This document shows, in pieces, positions 25,280-33,514 of a DNA stretch of 64,000 nucleotides. The stretch is from Sphingobacterium thalpophilum. GTDB lineage: Bacteria; Bacteroidota; Bacteroidia; Sphingobacteriales; Sphingobacteriaceae. Positions within the stretch are counted from its first letter, which is position 1; the number at the start of each line of letters is the position of its first letter. The translations under genes were made by a program, and so were the position numbers. The stretch covers positions 3,472,001 through 3,536,000 of the forward strand of contig NZ_LR590484.1 in NCBI RefSeq assembly GCF_901482695.1, in the 5' to 3' direction. The notes beneath the pieces are model-generated. The model saw nothing but the letters and a program-made list of their open reading frames with translations, made no database searches and was not told where the DNA came from.

Positions 25280-27589
25280 ATGAAAACATATATAAAGCAC
25301 GATCCATGGCAAATTATTGAAGACGCGTTTAGACCCGAACACAACGAATTTTCAGAGAGCATCTTCGCCATTGGAAATGGGCGGATGGGCCAAAGGGCCA
25401 ATTTTGAAGAATATTTCAGTGGAAAAACATTGCAGGGATCTTATCTTGCAGGTATCTATTACCCCGACAAAACGCGGGTAGGCTGGTGGAAAAACGGTTA
25501 TCCTGAATACTTTGCCAAAGTAATTAATTCGTTTAACTGGATAGGCCTGGATATCCGGATCAACGGTCAGCGTCTGGATCTGGCTCAGGCGAACATAAGC
25601 TCTTTCGAGCGCCGTCTGGATATGCAACGCGGGATTCTGCATCGAACTTTTGTCGCTTCGATGCCTGATGGTAGCAAGGTGCGCGTTGAAGCTAGTCGCA
25701 TGTATCACCTTTTCGCCTCCGAAACGGCTTCACTACAGTACCGCCTGCAGGCGCTTACGGAGGATCTGCATGTGGAGGTCAGCTCCATTTTAGACGCTGA
25801 GGTGATAAACAGAGACAGCAACTACGATGAGAAATTTTGGGAACCTATCACCCAAGGACAACATGGTGCTAACCTCTTTGTATGTTCACGTACCAAAAAA
25901 ACAGCGTTCGAAGTCTGTGCTGAGCTGGAAACACGCGTCACCGCTGACAAAAAATCCGTAGAACTTAATGGAGTGACTTCTGATACGGGATACATGGCTG
26001 CAAACTACATAACGACATTAGGCAGTTTGCAGACGCTCTGTATAGAAAAGAGAGTGGCCATTGTCACGTCAGAAAACCATCCGAAAGAACGATTAAGGGA
26101 AATTGCTTCAGCACATTTGATTGCGCTGCAAAGCGACGATTTTGAGCAGCTACAGAAAAAGCAAGCAGCTGCCTGGGCGACGATCTGGGCTGAAAGTGAT
26201 ATCGAGATCTTTGGTGATGTTGCTGCGCAACAGGCCATCCGTTATAATATCTTCCAGCTCAACCAAACGTACACCGGCGAAGATGCACGATTAAATATCG
26301 GACCAAAAGGCTTTACCGGTGAGAAGTATGGTGGTGTGACCTATTGGGATACTGAAGCTTATTGCATCCCATTTTATCTGGCAACACAATCGCCACATAT
26401 AGCCCGTAACTTGCTACTGTATCGGTATCAACAACTGGGCAAGGCCATAGAAAACGCCGAAAAACTAGGATTCAGTGGAGGTGCTGCGCTCTTTCCAATG
26501 GTGACCATAAACGGGGAGGAGTGCCATAATGAGTGGGAAATTACTTTCGAAGAAATCCATCGCAATGGGGCTATTGCGTTTGCCATCTACAATTATGTAC
26601 GCTATACAGACGATCAGGAGTATATTTGGACCCATGGCCTGGATGTGCTGGTCGCCATTAGCAGATTCTGGGCGCAACGTGTGAATTGGAGCGCCGAAAA
26701 ACAGCGATATGTCATGCTGGGAGTCACGGGGCCAAATGAGTATGAAAATAATGTCAACAACAACTGGTATACCAACCGGATCGCATCCTGGTGTCTGGAA
26801 TATACATTGAACTGCTTGCAACAATGCGAAAGCAAGACGCCTGGGACATATACTGCTTTGTTGGATAAACTCAAAATCGATGTTGAAGAACGTGAACAGT
26901 GGAAGCATATTATCGATAATATTTACTATCCTTATGATGATAAGAGAAAAATATATTTGCAGCAGGATGGCTTTCTCGACAAAGAGCTGATTCCAGTACA
27001 GCAACTAGACCCGGCACAGCGCCCCATCAATCAAAAGTGGAGCTGGGACCGGATCCTGCGCTCCTGTTATATAAAACAAGCAGATGTACTGCAGGGATTT
27101 TATTTCCTGGAGGATCAGTTTGATCAGGATACGCTGGCCCGTCATTTTGAATTTTATGAGCCTTTGACTGTACATGAAAGTTCGTTGTCACCCTGTGTGC
27201 ATGCGATATTGGCCGCCAAACTTGGCAAAGCCGCCAAAGCCTACGAATTCTATCTGCGGACCTCACGGCTGGATCTCGATGATTATAATAACGATACGGA
27301 GGATGGTCTGCACATCACATCGATGGCAGGCACATGGATGACCATAGTGGAGGGATTTGCAGGCATGCGCGTCAGCAACGGGCAGCTATACTTAAATCCA
27401 ATGCTGCCACCGGAGTGGAAAGGCTATAAGTTTCGCATCTTGTTTCGTGGGGCGACCTTGCTGATTACGGTCTCTGCTGATGCCTACACAATCGAAAATA
27501 TCAGCGATAACCCAGCGAATATCAGTACGCCGTCGGACTCGTTTGTACTGGCTGCACATAGCCGAAGGGAGATTGCTCAAGTTCGGTAA
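25280..27589 (+). CDS. GH65 maltose phosphorylase-like enzyme
   Basis: A 769-residue cytoplasmic enzyme with no signal peptide. It has the GH65 N-terminal beta-sandwich (FAIGNGRMGQRANFEE, FNWIGLDIRING), the (alpha/alpha)6 domain with GGVTYWDTEAYCIPFYL, and TGPNEYENNVNNNWYTN holding the catalytic acid Glu487. Late motifs are ESSLSPCVHAILAAKLG and GLHITSMAGTWMTIVEGFAGMR. GH65 maltose phosphorylases split maltose with phosphate, inverting, to beta-glucose 1-phosphate and glucose. The adjoining pgmB and starch genes favour maltose over the trehalose or kojibiose used by other GH65 members. Confidence 0.9.
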   Translation: MKTYIKHDPWQIIEDAFRPEHNEFSESIFAIGNGRMGQRANFEEYFSGKTLQGSYLAGIYYPDKTRVGWWKNGYPEYFAKVINSFNWIGLDIRINGQRLDLAQANISSFERRLDMQRGILHRTFVASMPDGSKVRVEASRMYHLFASETASLQYRLQALTEDLHVEVSSILDAEVINRDSNYDEKFWEPITQGQHGANLFVCSRTKKTAFEVCAELETRVTADKKSVELNGVTSDTGYMAANYITTLGSLQTLCIEKRVAIVTSENHPKERLREIASAHLIALQSDDFEQLQKKQAAAWATIWAESDIEIFGDVAAQQAIRYNIFQLNQTYTGEDARLNIGPKGFTGEKYGGVTYWDTEAYCIPFYLATQSPHIARNLLLYRYQQLGKAIENAEKLGFSGGAALFPMVTINGEECHNEWEITFEEIHRNGAIAFAIYNYVRYTDDQEYIWTHGLDVLVAISRFWAQRVNWSAEKQRYVMLGVTGPNEYENNVNNNWYTNRIASWCLEYTLNCLQQCESKTPGTYTALLDKLKIDVEEREQWKHIIDNIYYPYDDKRKIYLQQDGFLDKELIPVQQLDPAQRPINQKWSWDRILRSCYIKQADVLQGFYFLEDQFDQDTLARHFEFYEPLTVHESSLSPCVHAILAAKLGKAAKAYEFYLRTSRLDLDDYNNDTEDGLHITSMAGTWMTIVEGFAGMRVSNGQLYLNPMLPPEWKGYKFRILFRGATLLITVSADAYTIENISDNPANISTPSDSFVLAAHSRREIAQVR

Positions 27590-27598
27590 AATCCATAC

Positions 27599-27633
27599 CC
27601 ACAGCAGGCCAGGCTCTGTTTTGCCTGCTGTGG
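27599..27633 (+). terminator. Hairpin between GH65 and transporter genes
   Basis: Eleven-base arms (CCACAGCAGGC / GCCTGCTGTGG) with a 13-base loop begin 10 bases after the GH65 stop. No T-run follows, so it may be a partial terminator or 3'-end stabiliser rather than a full stop. Confidence 0.45.
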
Positions 27634-27688
27634 ATGGTGGCTAAATGGGAATTAAATTGTATTTTGTGTTAAATTTTGATAACCTATC

Positions 27689-29014
27689 ATGGGAAATAAA
27701 CCCGAATTAAGTATACGCCAGGTCATGAATATGAGTTTTGGGTTTTTAGGGATACAAATGGGCTTTGCTTTGCAGAACGGCAATGCTTCCCGTATCCTGC
27801 AAACTTTTGGAGCTGATGTAGAACATCTGTCGTTGTTCTGGCTGGCGGCACCGATCACAGGCATGATCGTTCAACCTATTATCGGCCACTATAGCGACCG
27901 AACGTGGACTCGTTTGGGACGTCGGCGACCTTATATTTTGATCGGTGCGATCCTAACCACGTTGACGTTGTTTTTGATGCCGAATGCGGCATTGTTTACC
28001 GCATTGCTGCCACCCCTGTGGATAGGAGCTGGCCTATTGATGTTTATGGATGCATCAATCAATGTGACCATGGAGCCATTTCGGGCACTTATCGGCGATA
28101 ATCTGTCCAGTAGGCAGCGTAGTCTCGGCTTTTCTGTCCAGACCTTCCTCATTGGCGTGGGCGCCGTTGTCGGTTCACTGCTGCCTTATATCTTTACTAA
28201 GTACCTGAGTTTTGGAGGGACTGCTCCGGCTGGCCATGTGCCAGAAAATGTAATTTACTCATTTTATGCTGGGGGATTGGTACTGCTGTGCACAGTGTTA
28301 TGGTCGGTCATAAAAACACGGGAATATAGTCCACAGGAGCTTCGGTCTTTTAGCGAAAGTACTGTGCAGGCGGAAGAAAGTACAGCAGTTTTTGGCCTAG
28401 GGACTATCATACGTGATATCAAAGCTATGCCAGCTGTCATGAAAAAGCTGGGTTGGGTACAGTTCTTCTCATGGTTTGCTTTATTTATGATGTGGGTATA
28501 TACGACGCCGGCGATCGCCGAATCGGTTTTTTATCTCCACGAGGGTAACAGACAGGATCTATATATGGAAGCAGCAAACTGGGTAGGTGTACTTTTTGGG
28601 ATCTACAATGGTGTTTCGGCAATCTATGCACTCTTTATCCCGAGAATTGCCAGACGCTACGGCCGTGGCGCAACTCACGCCTTTGGTCTCGTGGTCGGCG
28701 GCCTCTCCTTAATTTCGCTGTTTCTGATCAAAGATGCCAATCTGCTGATACTGCCTATGATCGGCATTGGTATTGCCTGGGGAAGTATTTTGGCCATGCC
28801 TTATGCGATTTTGAGCGATCATCTTCCGGCAACCAAGATGGGGGTATATATGGGACTCTTCAACTTTTTTATTACGCTGCCGCAGATTGTCTGTGGTTTT
28901 TTTGGCGGAATGATCATCAAATTAGTTTTTCACGGCCAATCGATCTATGGGTTGCTGCTGGCGGGCATATTTATGTTTCTGGCAGCGTTCTTTGTTCCGA
29001 AAAATAAACAGTAA
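27689..29014 (+). CDS. MFS sugar transporter, probable maltose importer
   Basis: A 441-residue inner-membrane protein with about 12 hydrophobic helices and no signal peptide. The cytoplasmic loop motif GHYSDRTWTRLGRRRPYILIGA places it in the SLC45/GPH-like sugar:cation symporter group of the major facilitator superfamily. In Bacteroidota glucan loci such a carrier moves maltose or short maltodextrins from periplasm to cytoplasm. Here it would link the SusA-like enzyme outside to GH65 and pgmB inside. It is the last gene of the locus, ending just ahead of a strong bidirectional hairpin. Confidence 0.88.
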   Translation: MGNKPELSIRQVMNMSFGFLGIQMGFALQNGNASRILQTFGADVEHLSLFWLAAPITGMIVQPIIGHYSDRTWTRLGRRRPYILIGAILTTLTLFLMPNAALFTALLPPLWIGAGLLMFMDASINVTMEPFRALIGDNLSSRQRSLGFSVQTFLIGVGAVVGSLLPYIFTKYLSFGGTAPAGHVPENVIYSFYAGGLVLLCTVLWSVIKTREYSPQELRSFSESTVQAEESTAVFGLGTIIRDIKAMPAVMKKLGWVQFFSWFALFMMWVYTTPAIAESVFYLHEGNRQDLYMEAANWVGVLFGIYNGVSAIYALFIPRIARRYGRGATHAFGLVVGGLSLISLFLIKDANLLILPMIGIGIAWGSILAMPYAILSDHLPATKMGVYMGLFNFFITLPQIVCGFFGGMIIKLVFHGQSIYGLLLAGIFMFLAAFFVPKNKQ

Positions 29015-29030
29015 GGCTAAATAGCCTAAA

Positions 29031-29073
29031 TTGAAAAAGAACCAAATTCCACGGATATCTGGTTCTTTTTCAA
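29031..29073. terminator. Bidirectional terminator between convergent genes
   Basis: Perfect 14-base arms (TTGAAAAAGAACCA / TGGTTCTTTTTCAA) with a 15-base loop. The arms supply T-rich 3' sides in both directions, suiting its place between the transporter (+) and the regulator (-). Confidence 0.8.
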
Positions 29074-29134
29074 TATAAACTACCACCATATACCCCGCAG
29101 TTTCGATACAGGGTTTCACGACTTTTTTGTCAGA

Positions 29135-32100
29135 TCAGCTATTTTCGGCCATATAAACACTGGGTGGCATACCATAATGTTTATGGAAATCTCTTGAAAA
29201 GTTGGACTGTACACTATAGCCGACCATGGTCGAAATCTGCGTAATATTATATTCCTTTTGAACGAGCAGTTCAGCAGCTTTTTTTAACCTGGATATATTG
29301 ATCAGTTCGTTGGGGCTCAGATCTGACAGACCCTTGATCTTGCGATATAAGGTTGGGCGGCTCATATTCATTAGCCTTGCCAGCTCATCTACATTCAGAT
29401 CAATGTCGGAGATGTGTTCATAAATGACACTGTTGAGCTGGCTGATAAAGTCTTTGTCAGGCGCTGAGACATTGATGTCGGTCAGATTAGTAGCCGAAGA
29501 GTTGGTGAAATATTGTTTGATGATCTTTCGGTTGTTCAGGATATTACGGATCTGTACCGTCAGAAATTCTAAAGAAAAAGGTTTCTCAATATAGGCATCG
29601 GCCCCTATTTTTAGGCCCTGAATTTTGGCATCGAGCGCATTTTTTGCAGTGAGGAATATAACGGGAATGTGGCTGTAGAGAATATCACTTTTGATGCGCT
29701 TGCATAAAGTGATGCCATCCATAATCGGCATCATGATATCTGTGAGTACAAGCTGTACATTGTCACGGTCGAGGATTTCTAGCGCCTCAGCACCGTTACT
29801 GGCCCTTAAAACCGCGTAATCTGTCTTTAGTTCCTTATTGAGATAAGCCAATATTTCCTTGTTGTCTTCAACAATGAGAACTATAGGTTTTTCGGCATCT
29901 TCGTCCTCTTCTGTATAAAGTTTACGGTCCTCCTGTTCGGCGGCCTCTTCGAGAAGGGGTGTGATGTCGAGTGATTGCTCCTGAACGATAGGGACGGACA
30001 GCAGGAAGATATTACGATTTTCTTCAGTGAAGACCAAGGACAGCGTGCCCTGATGCAGTTCGACGAGCGAACGGGATAGGGGAAGACCAATGCCGGTGCC
30101 TGTGTCTTTATTGGATTCATTCAGACGATAAAAAGGTTCAAAGATTTTTTCCCGCTTGTCAAAAGGGATGATGTCGCCGTCATTGCGGAATTCAATATTG
30201 AACATGATATCGTCGCTGTTGAAGGGTAGCAATTTGATATGGACCTGTTGGGCTGCATATTTGATGGCGTTGTGGATCAAGTTGGTAAATATCTTGCGTA
30301 AGGCTTCTTCGTCGACCTGTGCGGTTAGCGTGATCCGGGGTAGTGAAAGATCGTATTGCAGCATCTTTTCTTTTGCCAGGCCATTAAGGTCATTGAATAC
30401 GTCCAGTAGTAAGCTGTTGATGTCGGTTTTTGTAAAGATAAGGCTCATATTATTTGTTTCTGCTTTTCTAAAATCCAGGAGCTGATTGGTCAGCCTGATC
30501 AGCCGGGTTGTGTTTTTGTCGATAAGGGCCAGATCATTCAGCATGTCCCCGTCTTGGGACTCACTTGTGCGAATCAGTTTTTCCAGCGGCATCTTGATCA
30601 AGGTCAATGGTGTACGGATCTCATGCGCCAGGTTGGTGAAAAACTCAAGTTTGAGGTTATATACTTCCTGTTCTTTTTTGCGCTCGTAATTATCCATTTT
30701 TTGTGCATTGTTTGCTTTGATCAATAGGAAATAGTACCGTAGGATCAGAGCAGTAATGGTACTTAGTGTTAAAAAATATAAGATATAAGCCCAGGTCGAT
30801 GACCACCAAGGGGGCGATACAATGATCCGCAGTTCCTTTCCGGCCGGATTCCAGATACCGTTGTTATTGGCTCCGTTAAACTTGAAGGTATACGTGCCTG
30901 GTGGCAGTTTATTGTAGTATATCTTTTGGCTGCCCTTGATATCAGTCCAACCCTTGTCATACCCTTCCATGATGTACCGGTATGTATTGCTTTCGGGAGA
31001 AACGAAGCTGAGTGCAGCAATATTAAAACTGATGTTGGAATTGTCGTAGCTCAGCTTAATCTCTTTGGTCAGGGAGAGCGACTGGGGTAGTGGTCCGGCC
31101 TTATCTACGGCGATTTCGCTGTTGTTGATCTGAATACTACTGATAAATATGGGCGGCACAAAGCTATTTTTAATAGATTTCTTGGGGTTGAAGCTGACCA
31201 TGCCTTTAATGGTTCCGAAATAGAGCGTTCCATCCTCGTCTTTAAAAGCTGAATTATAATTGAACTGATCTGCCGGAAGACCGTCTCTCGAGGTATAGAT
31301 CACCCGTTTGGCTCTCCCTTCGTCTAGCCGTACCAGCCCCCGGCCGGTGGTGATCCAAATACTACGGTTATCATCTTCAAGCACTTTGAAAACCTGATTG
31401 GAAGGTAGACCAGATTCGGTGAGGTAGTTGGTAAAGGTACCATCACGACGGTATTTGGAAAGCCCGCTTTCTGTACTTAGCCAGATATTATTTTTACTGT
31501 CTTCAAATAAGCCGTTGACATAATTGTTGACCAGACTATGGCGTTTGCCCGGTGTAGAATAAAGTCTGTTTATAGCTCCGGTATGCCGATGGTAGCGGTA
31601 TACGCCATCCCCATAAGTGTTTACCCAAAGGATACCGTCGCTATCTTCATAGATGCCCTGGATCCAGGCTGCGATGGGCATTAGATCAAAGCTATCCGTA
31701 TGGATATTGTAGGCATAGAGGGCACGGTCCGTTCCCAATAGCATAGTATTATCTTTGGTTTTATAAATACAGACCACAAAATTGCTCTGTAAACTGCCTT
31801 TGCCGATCTGGTCATAATGTCGTTTGAGCTTTCCAGTTTTGACATCCAGCACATCGAGACCATGTGTGGTGGACCCGACCCACAGCTCGTTTTTATAGGT
31901 AGCCAGACCGTGGATGTTATTGTGTGTTATGCTGCCCGGCTTGCCATCAGCAGTAAATCGGCTGATTTGACCGGAAGCTGGATCAAGTTTATTTAACCCC
32001 CCATCTTCGGTGCCGATCCAGAAGTAGCCGTACGAATCCTTGTAGATTTCATGTACGATATTTCCTGAAAGCGCATTGCGGCCAAAGCCAGATAGATATT

Positions 32101-33088
32101 TTTTGAAGTTATCAAACTGCCTGCTATATTGGTTGAGACCGCCGAAGAATGTTCCGGCCCAAATATTGTCTTCCCGGTCTCTGTAGAAATCCAGTACTAC
32201 GTTGTCCGATAGTGCAAATGGGTTGAAAAAGTCTTTTTTGATCCGCTGTACTTTACGAGTAGCGATTGCATAGCTATATATTCCGGATTCTGTGCCAAAC
32301 CAAAAGAGCCCAGGCGACTGCTCGATAATGCAGTTTACCTGAATGACTTGCTGCGGAAAGCTGCCTGCAAATATATTCTGGAGCGAAGCCTTTTTCCTAT
32401 CGTACAGGTAAGCCGCATTGGTTGTACCGACGAGCAGCAGAGAATCATTTATTGGATATATTGTTTTGATTGCTGACAATTGCTTTTCCGGATCTGCAAG
32501 CTGGACCTGTGTAAAGCCCCGCTGCTTGCTATATTGTCTAAGTACATTTTTGTCATCTACTGTCCACAGACCGTTTTCACCGGTACAGGAAATCGTCGTG
32601 ATCTTGCTTTTGTCTTGATTAGCCGGCTGTAGGTCGGAGGTGAAGGGGTTGTAGCAATAAAGCTTTCCATTCGACAAAATCCAGATATAACCTGCAAATT
32701 CTTTAATGCTATTTACTTCACCAGCTGGTATCTTGTCAAAAAAAAGGAAATGTTCTCTTACTGGATCGTAACGGTACGTCCCCCGTGTGGTCCCGATCCA
32801 CATCATACCCCGCTGGTCGGTCAGCAAACTCAATATCGAGGAGCTTCCGACACTCAGCGAATCCGCTACATTATGTCTGAAAATCTTGAACCTGTTGCCG
32901 TCAAAGCGGTTTAGCCCGTTCCGGCTTCCCAGCCAGAGAAAGCCCTGTACATCCTGAGTGATACACGTGACGGTATTGTTTGACAGTCCTTCGGTGGTCT
33001 GATAGCTTTTAAAATAGAGGGACTGTGCCTGCAGGTTGGACCAGGCAAGCAGTAGGTATAGGATAGGTATAATGGTTATTCGTATCAA
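29135..33088 (-). CDS. Hybrid two-component system sensor kinase/AraC regulator (HTCS)
   Basis: A 1317-residue one-protein signalling system. After a signal peptide (IIPILYLLLAWSNLQAQ), two seven-bladed-type propellers of Reg_prop repeats fill about 25-640 (GLSNNTVTCITQD...GFLWLGSRNGLNRFDG and many like it). A Y_Y_Y domain (about 670-755) precedes the membrane helix (about 762-785). Inside are HisKA with FFTNLAHEIRTPL (His822), HATPase with an N-box (TNLIHNAIKYA) and GTGIGLPLSRSL, a receiver with LVLTDIMMP (Asp1117), and an AraC HTH (about 1215-1317). It binds an oligosaccharide in the periplasm and activates a SusC/SusD locus. The start appears to be TTG; no upstream ATG is in frame before a stop. 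It is transcribed away from the SusC at 33515, its most likely target, though the starch locus is also adjacent. Confidence 0.95.
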   Translation of the reverse strand: MIRITIIPILYLLLAWSNLQAQSLYFKSYQTTEGLSNNTVTCITQDVQGFLWLGSRNGLNRFDGNRFKIFRHNVADSLSVGSSSILSLLTDQRGMMWIGTTRGTYRYDPVREHFLFFDKIPAGEVNSIKEFAGYIWILSNGKLYCYNPFTSDLQPANQDKSKITTISCTGENGLWTVDDKNVLRQYSKQRGFTQVQLADPEKQLSAIKTIYPINDSLLLVGTTNAAYLYDRKKASLQNIFAGSFPQQVIQVNCIIEQSPGLFWFGTESGIYSYAIATRKVQRIKKDFFNPFALSDNVVLDFYRDREDNIWAGTFFGGLNQYSRQFDNFKKYLSGFGRNALSGNIVHEIYKDSYGYFWIGTEDGGLNKLDPASGQISRFTADGKPGSITHNNIHGLATYKNELWVGSTTHGLDVLDVKTGKLKRHYDQIGKGSLQSNFVVCIYKTKDNTMLLGTDRALYAYNIHTDSFDLMPIAAWIQGIYEDSDGILWVNTYGDGVYRYHRHTGAINRLYSTPGKRHSLVNNYVNGLFEDSKNNIWLSTESGLSKYRRDGTFTNYLTESGLPSNQVFKVLEDDNRSIWITTGRGLVRLDEGRAKRVIYTSRDGLPADQFNYNSAFKDEDGTLYFGTIKGMVSFNPKKSIKNSFVPPIFISSIQINNSEIAVDKAGPLPQSLSLTKEIKLSYDNSNISFNIAALSFVSPESNTYRYIMEGYDKGWTDIKGSQKIYYNKLPPGTYTFKFNGANNNGIWNPAGKELRIIVSPPWWSSTWAYILYFLTLSTITALILRYYFLLIKANNAQKMDNYERKKEQEVYNLKLEFFTNLAHEIRTPLTLIKMPLEKLIRTSESQDGDMLNDLALIDKNTTRLIRLTNQLLDFRKAETNNMSLIFTKTDINSLLLDVFNDLNGLAKEKMLQYDLSLPRITLTAQVDEEALRKIFTNLIHNAIKYAAQQVHIKLLPFNSDDIMFNIEFRNDGDIIPFDKREKIFEPFYRLNESNKDTGTGIGLPLSRSLVELHQGTLSLVFTEENRNIFLLSVPIVQEQSLDITPLLEEAAEQEDRKLYTEEDEDAEKPIVLIVEDNKEILAYLNKELKTDYAVLRASNGAEALEILDRDNVQLVLTDIMMPIMDGITLCKRIKSDILYSHIPVIFLTAKNALDAKIQGLKIGADAYIEKPFSLEFLTVQIRNILNNRKIIKQYFTNSSATNLTDINVSAPDKDFISQLNSVIYEHISDIDLNVDELARLMNMSRPTLYRKIKGLSDLSPNELINISRLKKAAELLVQKEYNITQISTMVGYSVQSNFSRDFHKHYGMPPSVYMAENS

Positions 33089-33514
33089 AGTGTATAATCT
33101 TCACCTAAAAATAGGCAATAAAAAAGAAAAAAAAGAGATTTGCTGATACGCTCTGATATAAAATTGAGACGCTGTGATTGGTATGAACGGATGGATTTGG
33201 CGATTTTTATAGGTAAGAAATAACCAAAATTAAACTTATGTCCTGCCCTAATTTAACGACAGCAAAAGGCTGTATTCGCATTTTTCAACGAGTTGCTTAT
33301 ATACTATCCGCGCTAAGAGTGGAGTCGCTGCCAGCATGCCTTTCGAAGAGGCCTCAGTATAGGTGCTTTTTGCAGAGGACTGAGCATCATATGGTTGCTG
33401 TTTTTGGATCACACTGATATTTAGCTATCGTTTTTGACACAGTAAAATCACATCGTGTTGAGCAGTGGATTTGCTCAGACATATTAATCAATTAAACCAA
33501 TAATTTAAAAGCGT
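33089..33514. promoter_or_regulatory. Divergent control region between HTCS and susC
   Basis: This 426-base gap holds no convincing gene. On the minus strand, TAATTTTG (33232-33225) fits the -7 consensus for the HTCS, but a TTTG lies 30 bases upstream instead of about 20, so the promoter is uncertain. A purine-rich tract (33118-33138) lies just ahead of the HTCS start. A short inverted repeat CTCAGT/ACTGAG (about 33353-33383) may belong to a binding site. I could not identify the direct repeats expected for the AraC domain of the HTCS. Confidence 0.35.
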
